Shown here: positions 8,626-16,314 of the stretch, one piece after another | Layout: every line of letters starts with the position of its first letter | Position numbering within the stretch: position 1 is the stretch's first letter | Origin: Fen-1273 sp035516035 | GTDB lineage: Bacteria; Bacteroidota; Ignavibacteria; UBA10030; UBA6906 | Assembly (NCBI GenBank): GCA_035516035.1 | Contig: DATJAS010000039.1 | Span: 1 to 64,000 of the forward strand | Length of the DNA stretch: 64,000 nucleotides | Direction of reading: 5' to 3' | Translations under genes and position numbers: made by a program | The notes under the pieces: generated by a model | The model's database searches: none | Told to the model about the DNA's origin: nothing | What the model saw: only the letters and a program-made list of their open reading frames with translations

Positions 8626-10136
8626 GGCATCGTGTCGGGAAAGCTCATTTCTTCAACGTAGACGTCCTGGAAGTCCGGTTCCCTGTCGAGCATGATATGC
8701 CTGACGCCTTCGGCGAGAGCGGCGTGTGAGGCGGCATCATCGAAAAGGGCACGCTTGGCCCCGCGGAGGGCCGTGTTCCCGGCAGGGTGGATTCTCTCCG
8801 CGGGAAACCCGACAAGCCCGATCCGCCGCGCGCTCGCGGTATTCACGTAGTTGCCGAACGCTCCTGCCAGGTAGACGCGCGCAATGTCGGCGGCGGTGAG
8901 ACCGGAGAGCCTGAGAAGTATCCGGATGCCTGCGGCGATGGCCCCCTTGGCGAGCTGCAGCTCCCGGATATCGGTCTGCGAAAGTGTCACCGGGGGTGCC
9001 ACGATCACCGATTGTTCCCCGCCGGCAAATCTCCCGGAAGGGAGAAGTATCCCTTTTTCGAGAAACGCGGCCGCCGCGTCGACAAGCCCGCTGCCGCAGA
9101 TCCCGCGGGGAGCGACGTCGCCGAGCGTCCGTGCGATGATCTCTCCGCCTGAAATGTCCACCTCTGCGATCGCTCCTGTCGCGGCTCTCATCCCCATGTA
9201 GATGCGCGCCCCTTCAAAGGCGGGACCCGCAGCGGTGGAACAGCAGATAAGCCCCTTCGGGGAGGCTATGACGATCTCGCCGTTCGTGCCCAGGTCAATC
9301 AGGCATGCTGGCTCCGGGCTCCTGTGAAGGTTTACGGCGAGTATCCCCGCCAGTATGTCGCTCCCGACAAACCCTCCGAGGCAGGGGAGGAAGCGTACCG
9401 TGTGCTCCGAGTTGGTCGGCCAGCCGAGCTCGCCCGGCGTGAACGTCATCAGGCCGTCACGCTCGGGCTCAAAGGGGTAGCGGGAAAGAGGCGTGCAGTC
9501 GACGCCTGAAAAGAGGTGGTGCATGACCGTGTTGCCCACCAGCACCACGTCGGCGAGGCGCGCCGGATCGGCCCTGGCCCTTTTCAGGAGCTCCGCCACC
9601 ATGGCTCCTGTCTGCTCGCGGATCAGGTGTGTGAGGACGCCCTGTTTCCCGTCATTCACAGCGAACCCGACGCGGCTCATGACGTCGGCCCCGTGACGGG
9701 CCTGATGGTTGAGCGCGGAGGAGACTGCCAGGACGTCCCCCGTCTCGAGGTTGAGGAGCTGTGCGACGAGCGTCGTCGTGCCGACGTCGATGGCGATTCC
9801 CAGGCCGCTCCGAGGTGTGAACGCAAAAGGGGCTTCGTCGGAGAGTATCGCCGCCTCCCACTGCGCCAGCTCGAGCGTCAGATCACATTCCGCCCGGCAG
9901 TGACATGCCAGCCGCCAGCCTGCGGCAAGCTCACCCGGTGAGAGGATGCGCTCCTGCTCGGGCGTCACCGGGAGGTCTCCGTCGATCACGCGGACGCGGC
10001 ACCCCTTGCAGCGGGCCCGCCCTCCGCAGGGAAATTCGACGCCGTAGGGGAAGAGTACGTCCTGCAGTGGAGAGCCGGCCTGTACCTCCAGCGACGCGCC
10101 GAGCGGCTTGAGCGTGATGCGCACCCTGCCGCTCAC
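8622..10136 (-). CDS. Corrinoid activation protein: 2Fe-2S ferredoxin domain plus ASKHA ATPase (RamA/RACo-like, DUF4445)
   Basis: The N-terminal ferredoxin-like domain has C37, C43, C46 and C78 (FPCGG..RCKGCRV...LAC) in plant-type 2Fe-2S spacing. It is followed by a RACo-type ASKHA domain beginning at GIAIDVGTTTL, with GANTG-like phosphate loops such as CLIDLGTNGEIV and a C-terminal VYLAGAFGNYV. Such proteins use ATP hydrolysis to drive reduction of inactive Co(II) corrinoid to Co(I). The GTG at 10136 is chosen because it overlaps the preceding stop as GTGA and starts right at the ferredoxin domain. The frame stays open upstream, but that extension runs into the DUF1638 gene. The protein is about 504 residues, somewhat shorter than classical RACo. 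Its partner is the cobalamin protein encoded at 11787-12422. Confidence 0.8.
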   Translation of the reverse strand: MSGRVRITLKPLGASLEVQAGSPLQDVLFPYGVEFPCGGRARCKGCRVRVIDGDLPVTPEQERILSPGELAAGWRLACHCRAECDLTLELAQWEAAILSDEAPFAFTPRSGLGIAIDVGTTTLVAQLLNLETGDVLAVSSALNHQARHGADVMSRVGFAVNDGKQGVLTHLIREQTGAMVAELLKRARADPARLADVVLVGNTVMHHLFSGVDCTPLSRYPFEPERDGLMTFTPGELGWPTNSEHTVRFLPCLGGFVGSDILAGILAVNLHRSPEPACLIDLGTNGEIVIASPKGLICCSTAAGPAFEGARIYMGMRAATGAIAEVDISGGEIIARTLGDVAPRGICGSGLVDAAAAFLEKGILLPSGRFAGGEQSVIVAPPVTLSQTDIRELQLAKGAIAAGIRILLRLSGLTAADIARVYLAGAFGNYVNTASARRIGLVGFPAERIHPAGNTALRGAKRALFDDAASHAALAEGVRHIMLDREPDFQDVYVEEMSFPDTMP

Positions 10137-10882
10137 GCCGTCGCCTTTTCCGCGCTGATCAGTCCCTGCCCGAAATCGGCGACTATCCTGTGGCCGGGTG
10201 GAACCACCAGGAAATCCTCCTCGCTCCACGGCCCGTTGACGAGCGCGTGGATCAGCCGGAGGCTTCCTTCCTCCGCGCTGAATTCCAGGTGTTTTTCCTC
10301 CGCGCGGTGCCGCGCGGTCTCAAGAAAACTCCCGTCGGGCTCAAGCCCCATCGTGATAAACGTGAGACGCCGGTAGTGCTTCGTCTGGTCGCAGAGCTGA
10401 TCGTAGAGGTACTTCGCATTATCCTCCCCGTACTTTTCGACCATTGCTTCGTACGTCATGTCCATGCCGTTCACGTGCGAGATCGAGAGCTGGCGCAGCT
10501 CTCCCGATGATTCTCCGCGCTCGATCCAGCCGGTGGTGAGGAAATAGGTGCCCGGGTTGCGGCTGAAGTATTCCTCGTACCGCTGCCGGCTTCCGAAGAA
10601 GAGCGTCATGCAGTCGTGTGCCCGCGGGACCACGAGAGGCGTCCCGCGCGCGGTCAGCCCCGCGATGCCGTTGTTGCAGAGGCCGTAGCCGAGGAGAATG
10701 GTGTCGCACATCGCCGGGTCGACCGCGTCAACAGCCGCCTGGAGCCGGGCGAGCATGCCCGCGCAGCCGATGTCGTGGAGTCCCTTGGGGAGAAAACGGA
10801 GGTCGACCTGGTGGGGGGATCGCGCGGCAGCGTCGCAAAGCTCCCGCGTGAAGACTTCGCAGCTGATGATCGTGCGTCGCAT
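10133..10882 (-). CDS. DUF1638 domain protein
   Basis: The protein has 249 residues. Recognisable DUF1638 features are the N-terminal ISCEVFTRELC segment, the central ILLGYGLCNNGIAGL and VPRAHDCMTLFFGSR motifs, and the SHVNGMDMTYEAMVEKYGEDNAKYL-type region. Several conserved cysteines and histidines (CEVF, YGLCNNG, RAHDC) could bind a metal or thiol. The family recurs next to corrinoid methyltransferases, and its biochemical role is not established to my knowledge. It overlaps the start of the activator gene by four bases (GTGA) and lies 24 bp after the homocysteine methyltransferase gene, so it is made in step with the methyl-transfer proteins. A role as accessory or substrate-handling factor is inference from context. 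Confidence 0.7.
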   Translation of the reverse strand: MRRTIISCEVFTRELCDAAARSPHQVDLRFLPKGLHDIGCAGMLARLQAAVDAVDPAMCDTILLGYGLCNNGIAGLTARGTPLVVPRAHDCMTLFFGSRQRYEEYFSRNPGTYFLTTGWIERGESSGELRQLSISHVNGMDMTYEAMVEKYGEDNAKYLYDQLCDQTKHYRRLTFITMGLEPDGSFLETARHRAEEKHLEFSAEEGSLRLIHALVNGPWSEEDFLVVPPGHRIVADFGQGLISAEKATA

Positions 10883-10906
10883 GCGGCGTCCGGACCTGCC
10901 GGCTTC

Positions 10907-11779
10907 TCAGTCCCGGCCGCGGAGCGCCGCCGCGACGGCGCGGAGGAACTCCGGCGTCGTCCCGCAGCAGCCCCCGATGAAGTCGGCGCCCGCCTTCTGC
11001 AGCTCGCGCGCGCCGGAGGCGAACTCCTCCGGCGTGGTGCGGTACGTGATGCGTCCCCCGGCCATCTCGGGCATGCCGGCGTTCGGCTTGATCCACACCG
11101 GGAGCGCCGTCGCCCTGCGGAGCCTTGCGCAGACGGGAATATACCCCTCGATCCCGAGGCCGCAGTTGGCGCCGATGGCGTCCGCACCGGCCCCGGTCAG
11201 CGCCTCGGCGACCTCCTCCGGCGTGGCGCCCATCATCGTCCGGTCTTTCTCCTTCCCGGAATCGAACACCATGCTTGCGATAACGGGGAGGCCGGTCGTG
11301 CGCGCAGCCTTTACGGCGATCCGCGCCTCGTCGATGTCGGTCATCGTCTCGACCAGCAGCGCATCCGCACCCGCTCCGGCGAGCGCGTGGCACTGCTCGG
11401 TGAACGCGGCGGTGAGATCTTCTTCCGTCACCTCCCCGGCAATAAGCATCTTGCCGCTCGGGCCGATCGATGCGAACACCCGCGCGTGCCCCGCGGCAGC
11501 CTTCCGCGAGATCTCCACCCCCCGGGCGTTGAGCGCCGCAATGTCGGCTGCCCGGTCGCCCAGCGCGATCCTGTTGGAACGAAACGTGTTCGTCAGGACG
11601 ACGTCGCTACCGGCCTCCACGTAGCGGGAGGCAACCTCCTCCACCCGTTCGGGGTGGGAGAGGTTCCAGAGGTCGGGGTGTTCCCCCGGCGTGAGACCGA
11701 GTTTTTGCAGCTCGGTCCCCCACGCCCCGTCCGTGATCACGGGGCGTCTCTCCAGCAACGTCTGGAACAGGGCGTGCAC
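10907..11779 (-). CDS. Homocysteine S-methyltransferase (MetH domain-1 / BHMT-like)
   Basis: The protein is about 290 residues, starting at a GTG at 11779, 7 bp after the stop of the cobalamin protein gene; longer starts would lie inside that gene. The (beta/alpha)8 homocysteine-methyltransferase domain is recognised from ITDGAWGTELQKLG at the N-terminus, LTNTFRSN, and the zinc/thiolate cysteines C206 (GANCGLG) and C271-C272 (GGCCGTTP). In MetH these three cysteines hold the zinc that activates homocysteine. Expected reaction: transfer of a methyl group from methylcob(III)alamin on the neighbouring corrinoid protein to homocysteine, giving methionine. It corresponds to one domain of MetH as a separate polypeptide, with the other MetH roles filled by neighbouring genes. 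Confidence 0.8.
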   Translation of the reverse strand: MHALFQTLLERRPVITDGAWGTELQKLGLTPGEHPDLWNLSHPERVEEVASRYVEAGSDVVLTNTFRSNRIALGDRAADIAALNARGVEISRKAAAGHARVFASIGPSGKMLIAGEVTEEDLTAAFTEQCHALAGAGADALLVETMTDIDEARIAVKAARTTGLPVIASMVFDSGKEKDRTMMGATPEEVAEALTGAGADAIGANCGLGIEGYIPVCARLRRATALPVWIKPNAGMPEMAGGRITYRTTPEEFASGARELQKAGADFIGGCCGTTPEFLRAVAAALRGRD

Positions 11780-11786
11780 GTGTCTC

Positions 11787-12422
11787 TCAGGCAGCCGTGA
11801 GCTTCCGGGCGAGCGCCACGGCGGCGTTCGCGTTGCTGGAGTACCCGTCGGCCCCGATTTCATCCGCGTACTTCTGCGTGACCGGCGCGCCGCCGATCAT
11901 CACCTTCACGCTGTCGCGCATCCCCTCCTCGCGGAGCTTCTCCATCACGGCGCGCATGGAATGCATCGTGGTCGTCAGGAGTGCCGACAGCGCCACGAGC
12001 CGGGCCTTCCGTTCCTTTGCCGCCGTGATGAACTTCTCGGGAGAGACGTCCACCCCCAGGTCGATGACCTCGAACCCGGCTCCTTCCAGCATGGCGGCGA
12101 CCAGGTTCTTCCCGATGTCGTGGAGGTCTCCCTGGACCGTCCCGATCACCACCCGCCCGACGGGCTCGGCGCCGCGGGCCGTCAGGAGGGGCCTGATCAG
12201 CTCCAGAGACGCCTTCATCGCCCGGGCGGCGATCAGCAGCTCGGGGACGAAATACTCGTTCGCCTCGTAGCGCCGTCCCACCTCGTTCATGGCGGGGATC
12301 ATGGTGTCGTCGACGAGCGACTGGGGATTGGCGCCTGCGGCCAGGCTCGTCTGCGTGATCTCTTTCGCCGCTTTGGCGTTGCCGTTGAGGATAGCGTCGT
12401 ACAGCGTCTGGATCATGGACAT
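11787..12422 (-). CDS. Corrinoid (cobalamin-binding) methyl carrier protein, MtaC/MtbC/MttC type
   Basis: The protein has 211 residues with the standard two-domain layout: an N-terminal helical cap (residues 1-85, with YFVPELLIAARAM) and a Rossmann-like B12-binding domain. The lower-axial-ligand motif D99-x-H101-x-x-G104 (GDLHDIGKNLV) is intact. The later S146 (VALSALLT) and a C-terminal VMIGGAPV complete the cobalamin-binding signature. It shuttles methyl groups between a donor-specific methyltransferase and an acceptor methyltransferase. It lies 21 bp downstream of the UroD-fold gene at 12444-13535 and just upstream of the homocysteine methyltransferase gene. It is soluble and cytoplasmic, and length and motifs are complete. 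Confidence 0.88.
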   Translation of the reverse strand: MSMIQTLYDAILNGNAKAAKEITQTSLAAGANPQSLVDDTMIPAMNEVGRRYEANEYFVPELLIAARAMKASLELIRPLLTARGAEPVGRVVIGTVQGDLHDIGKNLVAAMLEGAGFEVIDLGVDVSPEKFITAAKERKARLVALSALLTTTMHSMRAVMEKLREEGMRDSVKVMIGGAPVTQKYADEIGADGYSSNANAAVALARKLTAA

Positions 12423-12443
12423 AGCGTTTTCCCTCCGGTTGTC

Positions 12444-13535
12444 TTACAGCGCGCCGTGCGCGTAGATTGTGTCATACAGTGCGAGGATGTTGGCCGTCGG
12501 TGTGACGGGCTGGAGATTGTGGCACGGGGCGCACACCCAGCGTGCTCCCCTGAAGATTTCGATGTTCTCGAGAACCTCCCTGGCGACGTCGGCACTGGTC
12601 CCGAACGGCATCGTCTGCTGGTTGTCCATCGCGCCGTGGAAGACCAGGCGGTCCCCGAAATCGCGCACGAGTCCCTCGCGCTCCATTCCCGGGCAGCGCC
12701 ACTGGATGGGGTTCAGCAGCTCGATTCCGGTGATGTCCAGGAGATCGGGGATCACTCCCCGGACCGAGCCGTCGGTATGGTAGAAGATATGGATCCCGTA
12801 GCTCCTCGCCAGGTCCGCCATCTTTTTCTGGTTCGGGAGGAGGAACTTCCGTATCTGTGCGCGGCTCATCAGGAGCGAGGTCTGCCCGCCGAGGTCCTCG
12901 GCGATGTACGTCACCCCGATCCGCCCTTTGCCCGCTTCGAACGTCCGCCGGGCAAGCTCGAAGTAGTAGCGGAACATGTGTGCGAGCGCAGCCTCGGTGA
13001 ATTCCGGGTTCTCGACGAGGTCGACCAGCGCCTGCTCGAGGCCCCGGAGCCCCGCGTAGATCAGGAAGGGCTCGTAGTTCCCGGAACGGATCATCCTGTG
13101 CGGAGGCACGGCACGGAGCATCCGGCAGAAAGCCTCGTAGTCGTGGTCCTCGGCCTTCGGCCAGGGATATGCGTCAAGCTCCCCGATTGTCGACAGTGCC
13201 GCCAGGGGGTGGTTGGCGAACTCGTCGTATTCGCCGGCGCCGTACCTGATGAGCTTGCGGCGGAGTCCCCAGAGGTCGGCCCCCGGATCGCCGGCCCTGT
13301 GGTCGTCCCTTCGCGGTGGGTCGACGACGATGAGTCCGTCGACGTGGAGCCTGGTGTAGAGCTCCTCGATGTCGCGGCACCCCAGTTCGGCGAAGAGCCG
13401 CGCCGTCACCTCATCCGTCGCCCAGTAGTCGGTGGGAATGCGGTCAGGCTTCTCCCCCGCAAATATCGCACGCCAGCGTTCTCTCGGGGTCAAGGGGGTG
13501 GTGACGAATGTTCCACGAATGGAATGGTGTACCAT
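12444..13535 (-). CDS. UroD-family methyltransferase, probable donor-side (methyltransferase I) enzyme
   Basis: The protein is about 363 residues from ATG 13535; the frame is open further upstream (GTG at 13568), and a TTG at 13493 is also possible. None has a good Shine-Dalgarno sequence. UroD-fold features include LTPRERWRAIFAGEKPDRIP at the N-terminus, IFYHTDGSVRGVIPDLL, FHGAMDNQQTMPFGT, and a C-terminal CAPCHNLQPVTPTANI. Unlike the last gene of the operon it has HTDG rather than H-x-C, so the two paralogues probably do different jobs. By family, such proteins demethylate methoxylated or N-methylated compounds onto a corrinoid carrier. The donor here is unknown. It is the first gene of the operon and is divergent from the secreted-protein gene at 13631. 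Confidence 0.72.
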   Translation of the reverse strand: MVHHSIRGTFVTTPLTPRERWRAIFAGEKPDRIPTDYWATDEVTARLFAELGCRDIEELYTRLHVDGLIVVDPPRRDDHRAGDPGADLWGLRRKLIRYGAGEYDEFANHPLAALSTIGELDAYPWPKAEDHDYEAFCRMLRAVPPHRMIRSGNYEPFLIYAGLRGLEQALVDLVENPEFTEAALAHMFRYYFELARRTFEAGKGRIGVTYIAEDLGGQTSLLMSRAQIRKFLLPNQKKMADLARSYGIHIFYHTDGSVRGVIPDLLDITGIELLNPIQWRCPGMEREGLVRDFGDRLVFHGAMDNQQTMPFGTSADVAREVLENIEIFRGARWVCAPCHNLQPVTPTANILALYDTIYAHGAL

Positions 13536-13630
13536 ATAGAATATACACAAACGCCCGGAGGAATTCACCTGCCGGGCCTCAGGTTGACTCTGAGTTTCCG
13601 GTGCGCTACTTTAGTACGGAAGGTGTGTCC

Positions 13631-14470
13631 ATGAGTATTCGCCTGGTGTTCCCCCGTTTCCGTCCCGTCGCGCTCTGCGCGGGCGTGCTGTGTGCGCTGG
13701 CGCTCGCTCCCCTGCTTCTCTCGTCGCGGTCCGCCGCCCAGCCTCATGCGCGGAAGATCAACGTCCGGTACGAGAATATTTCGCTCGAGTTCGACGCTGC
13801 GCTGTCGAAAGACTACCTGGCCGAAACCGCTCCCGCGATCCCCCTCGAGGACAAGGACGACAAGCCGGACGGGGTTGCCCCGCGGCACATGGTGATCAGC
13901 CTGAGGGGATCGTATGCCACGCGGTTGCGCCGTGACGCCTCCTCGGCCTTCGTCATCCCGCGGATCTACGTGTATCCCCTTGCCGATCCCGGGGACCCGA
14001 AGTTCGACGAGGAATTCCCTACGACGCGGCAGGCGGCTGTGGACCTTACCCGGCTCCTGGGGCGCCGCTCCGGGGCGTTTACCGACGAGATCCCGTTCCT
14101 CCCCTGGTTTGACGAGGACGAGCTGTTTATCGGGAGGAAGAAGTTCGTCCGGTTCAGGAACGGGAGGGGGTTCATGTTTCTGACGCAGTGCGGCCAGGAA
14201 TCCTCCGCGGTCAACAACGCCGAGATGCTCTACGTGTTCCAGGGAATGACCGATGACAACGCATGGTACGTCTCCGCGGTGTTTCCCGTAGCCGCACAGG
14301 GCTTCCCCTCCACCGGGAAGATCGACAACGAAGCCGAGTTCAGCGCGCGCTATGCGGGCTACATCCGGCAGACGACTGACCGCCTGAACCGCCTTCCTGC
14401 GCGCCGGTTCACCCCCGATCTGACGCTCCTCGAATCGCTGGTGCGGTCACTGAAAGTCGACCCGCACTGA
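13631..14470 (+). CDS. Secreted protein of unknown function
   Basis: The protein has 279 residues. The ATG at 13631 begins a clear signal peptide (MSIRLVFPRFRPVALCAGVL...SRSAAQ). The frame is open further upstream, but that part overlaps the divergent promoter region. The mature part contains ISLEFDAALSKDYLAETAP, a central PRIYVYPL strand and a regular alternation of strands and helices; no family is recognised. There are few cysteines and no lipobox. It probably acts in the periplasm or outside the cell. It is 20 bp upstream of the CBM9-like gene and likely cotranscribed with it. No motif suggests an enzyme. Confidence 0.55.
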   Translation: MSIRLVFPRFRPVALCAGVLCALALAPLLLSSRSAAQPHARKINVRYENISLEFDAALSKDYLAETAPAIPLEDKDDKPDGVAPRHMVISLRGSYATRLRRDASSAFVIPRIYVYPLADPGDPKFDEEFPTTRQAAVDLTRLLGRRSGAFTDEIPFLPWFDEDELFIGRKKFVRFRNGRGFMFLTQCGQESSAVNNAEMLYVFQGMTDDNAWYVSAVFPVAAQGFPSTGKIDNEAEFSARYAGYIRQTTDRLNRLPARRFTPDLTLLESLVRSLKVDPH

Positions 14471-14490
14471 ACGCCCGCGCCATTCACGCC

Positions 14491-15594
14491 ATGTACAGTC
14501 CGCACCGATCGCCGGCTCTTTGGCCGCATTTCCCAGCGGTTCTCGCTCTGTGCGCATTCATGGCGCCCGGCGTCAGGGCGCTCGCGGATCCCCCGGGAGC
14601 GCGAATTCCCCGCGGGTACGTCTGCAGGATGGCCGCGGGCGCCATACGCATCGACGGTGTCCTGGACGAGAAGTCATGGCGCGAGGCGCCGTGGACCGAC
14701 GATTTCGTCGATATCGAAGGGTCCGTGCGTCCCCGTCCGCGATACCGGACGCGCGCGAAAATGCTCTGGGACGACCAGTACCTCTACATCGGCGCCGAGC
14801 TCCAGGAGCCCCAGGTCTGGGCGACGCTGACGCAGCACGACACGGTGATATTCCGCGACGACGATTTCGAAGTATTCATGGATCCGAACGGCGACAACCT
14901 TGAATATTACGAGATGGAGATGAACGCGCTCAATACGGTCTGGGATCTCTTCCTGGAACACCCCTACAGGGACGGGGGGAAGGCCGACAACTCATGGGAC
15001 ATCGTCGGCCTCCGGACCGCGGTCCATATCCGCGGAACGCTGAACATGTGCGCCGACAGGGATACCGGATGGACGGTTGAGATCGCCATGCCATGGAAGG
15101 CACTCGGTCAGTATGCACACCGGCCTGCCCCGCCGGCTTTCGGTGACCAGTGGAGGATCAACTTCTCGCGCGTGGAGTGGGAGCTGGATACGACGGGGGG
15201 GCGGTGCATGAAAATCCCCGGAAGGAAAGAGGACAACTGGGTCTGGTCCCCCCAGGGGGTGATTGACATGCACCAGCCTGAGATGTGGGGATACCTCCAG
15301 TTTGGCGGGAAGAACGCATCGCAGGCGTCATTCAGGCCTGATCCGTCAAGGCCCGCGGAGGAAGCGCTGATGGCTGTCTACCATGCGCAGATGGCGTTTC
15401 GGGCCGCTCATGGACGGTGGGCCGCGAGCATCGGCGAGCTGCAAATCCCCCGCGCGTCGCCGCAGATATTCGCAACATCGCCCGCGGTCTCGCTCACGTC
15501 TGCGGGCTACATTGCCAGTGTGACAATTCGTCTGAAGGGAGGGAAAACGCTTACCTGGTACGTCACACAGGACTCCCGTCTCTGGCACGATTGA
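14491..15594 (+). CDS. Secreted CBM9-like (DOMON-type) carbohydrate-binding protein
   Basis: The protein has 367 residues. An N-terminal signal-like segment (about residues 8-32) is followed by IRIDGVLDEKSWREAPWTDDF, the typical entry into CBM9-like domains, then TRAKMLWDDQYLYIGAEL, DDDFEVFMDPNGDN and WTVEIAMPWKAL, all hallmarks of the family. These domains bind sugars and occur alone or attached to glycosidases. The last 90 residues (after WGYLQFGG) carry a separate alpha/beta segment (EEALMAVYHAQMAFRAAHGRWA) resembling pilin-like or general-secretion tails seen in related proteins. It is probably cotranscribed with the preceding gene. No catalytic domain is visible, so a binding role is most likely. 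Confidence 0.75.
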   Translation: MYSPHRSPALWPHFPAVLALCAFMAPGVRALADPPGARIPRGYVCRMAAGAIRIDGVLDEKSWREAPWTDDFVDIEGSVRPRPRYRTRAKMLWDDQYLYIGAELQEPQVWATLTQHDTVIFRDDDFEVFMDPNGDNLEYYEMEMNALNTVWDLFLEHPYRDGGKADNSWDIVGLRTAVHIRGTLNMCADRDTGWTVEIAMPWKALGQYAHRPAPPAFGDQWRINFSRVEWELDTTGGRCMKIPGRKEDNWVWSPQGVIDMHQPEMWGYLQFGGKNASQASFRPDPSRPAEEALMAVYHAQMAFRAAHGRWAASIGELQIPRASPQIFATSPAVSLTSAGYIASVTIRLKGGKTLTWYVTQDSRLWHD

Positions 15595-15619
15595 CGTACG
15601 GCCGGAATTTTCTTATATT
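15591..15619 (+). promoter_or_regulatory. Sigma70-like promoter for the fatty acid hydroxylase gene
   Basis: TTGACG (15591-15596), a 17-bp spacer and TATATT (15614-15619). The -35 hexamer overlaps the TGA stop codon of the previous gene. A start of transcription near 15626 would give a leader of about 30 nt carrying GAGGTG before the ATG at 15658. Confidence 0.6.
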
Positions 15620-15657
15620 TTCGGTAGTTTATAGTATAGAATCGTTCGAGGTGTCCA

Positions 15658-16308
15658 ATGGCCAAGCTTTTTGTATCCAACAAGGACGAATCCGCGCGCC
15701 TCTTTCATAGCTCGTTCCTGGAGCTGTTCACACACGTCCACTGGAGCGTGCCGATCATCGTCTACCTCCCCGTCGTCGTCTACTCCGTGTACGTCACGTC
15801 GACATACGGAGCGATCGGCGCTTCAAGCGTGATACTCCTGTTCGTGGCGGGTCTCGTCGTCTGGACCCTTGCCGAGTACCTCCTCCACAGGTTCGTGTTT
15901 CACTACGAGCCGAAGAGCGGCTGGGGCAAGCGCCTCCACTTCCTCATGCACGGCGTGCACCATGACTACCCGCAGGACTCGAAGAGGCTGGTGATGCCCC
16001 CGGTGGTGAGCATACCCCTGGCTCTCCTTTTCCTGGGCGCGTTCATTCTTATCCTCCCTGCGGCCTCCGTCGGGGCTGTGTTTGGGGGATTTATCTTCGG
16101 GTACATCTGCTACGACGAGATTCACTACGCCACGCACCATGCCCCGATGAAGGGGAAGCTGGGGCTCTGGTTGAAGCACCACCACGTCAGGCACCACTAC
16201 CTCGATCCGGGACGCGGGTTCGGCGTCAGCTCGCCGATCTGGGACTATGTCTTCGGCACGATGTACAGCGAAAAAGAAGACCTCTCCGTGGAGGGGAAAG
16301 AAATCTGA
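15658..16308 (+). CDS. Fatty acid hydroxylase / sterol desaturase family membrane protein
   Basis: The protein has 216 residues. It has two pairs of hydrophobic segments (about residues 30-75 and 115-150) and the full set of histidine clusters of the di-iron hydroxylase superfamily: HRFVFH, HGVHHD, HYATHH and HHHVRHH. The pattern and length fit the fatty acid/sphingolipid 2-hydroxylase (Scs7/FA2H) group without a cytochrome b5 domain. Expected role: oxygen-dependent hydroxylation of a fatty acyl chain in the membrane, for example on sphingolipids or lipid A-like molecules; the substrate is not indicated. It has its own promoter and is convergent, 6 bp apart, with the GH89 gene. An O2-dependent enzyme implies at least some aerobic capacity. 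Confidence 0.85.
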   Translation: MAKLFVSNKDESARLFHSSFLELFTHVHWSVPIIVYLPVVVYSVYVTSTYGAIGASSVILLFVAGLVVWTLAEYLLHRFVFHYEPKSGWGKRLHFLMHGVHHDYPQDSKRLVMPPVVSIPLALLFLGAFILILPAASVGAVFGGFIFGYICYDEIHYATHHAPMKGKLGLWLKHHHVRHHYLDPGRGFGVSSPIWDYVFGTMYSEKEDLSVEGKEI

Positions 16309-16314
16309 CCTGAC

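Noticed and set aside
13536..13630. Cobalamin riboswitch ahead of the corrinoid operon
   Set aside because: The intergenic region is under 100 bp, too short for a cobalamin riboswitch, and no B12-box-like GCCACTG is present on either strand.
11691..13634. Long plus-strand open frame (over 600 codons) opposite the corrinoid operon
   Set aside because: Arg/His/Pro/Val-rich translation typical of the complement of GC-rich genes; the minus-strand genes have complete domain motifs and overlapping starts.
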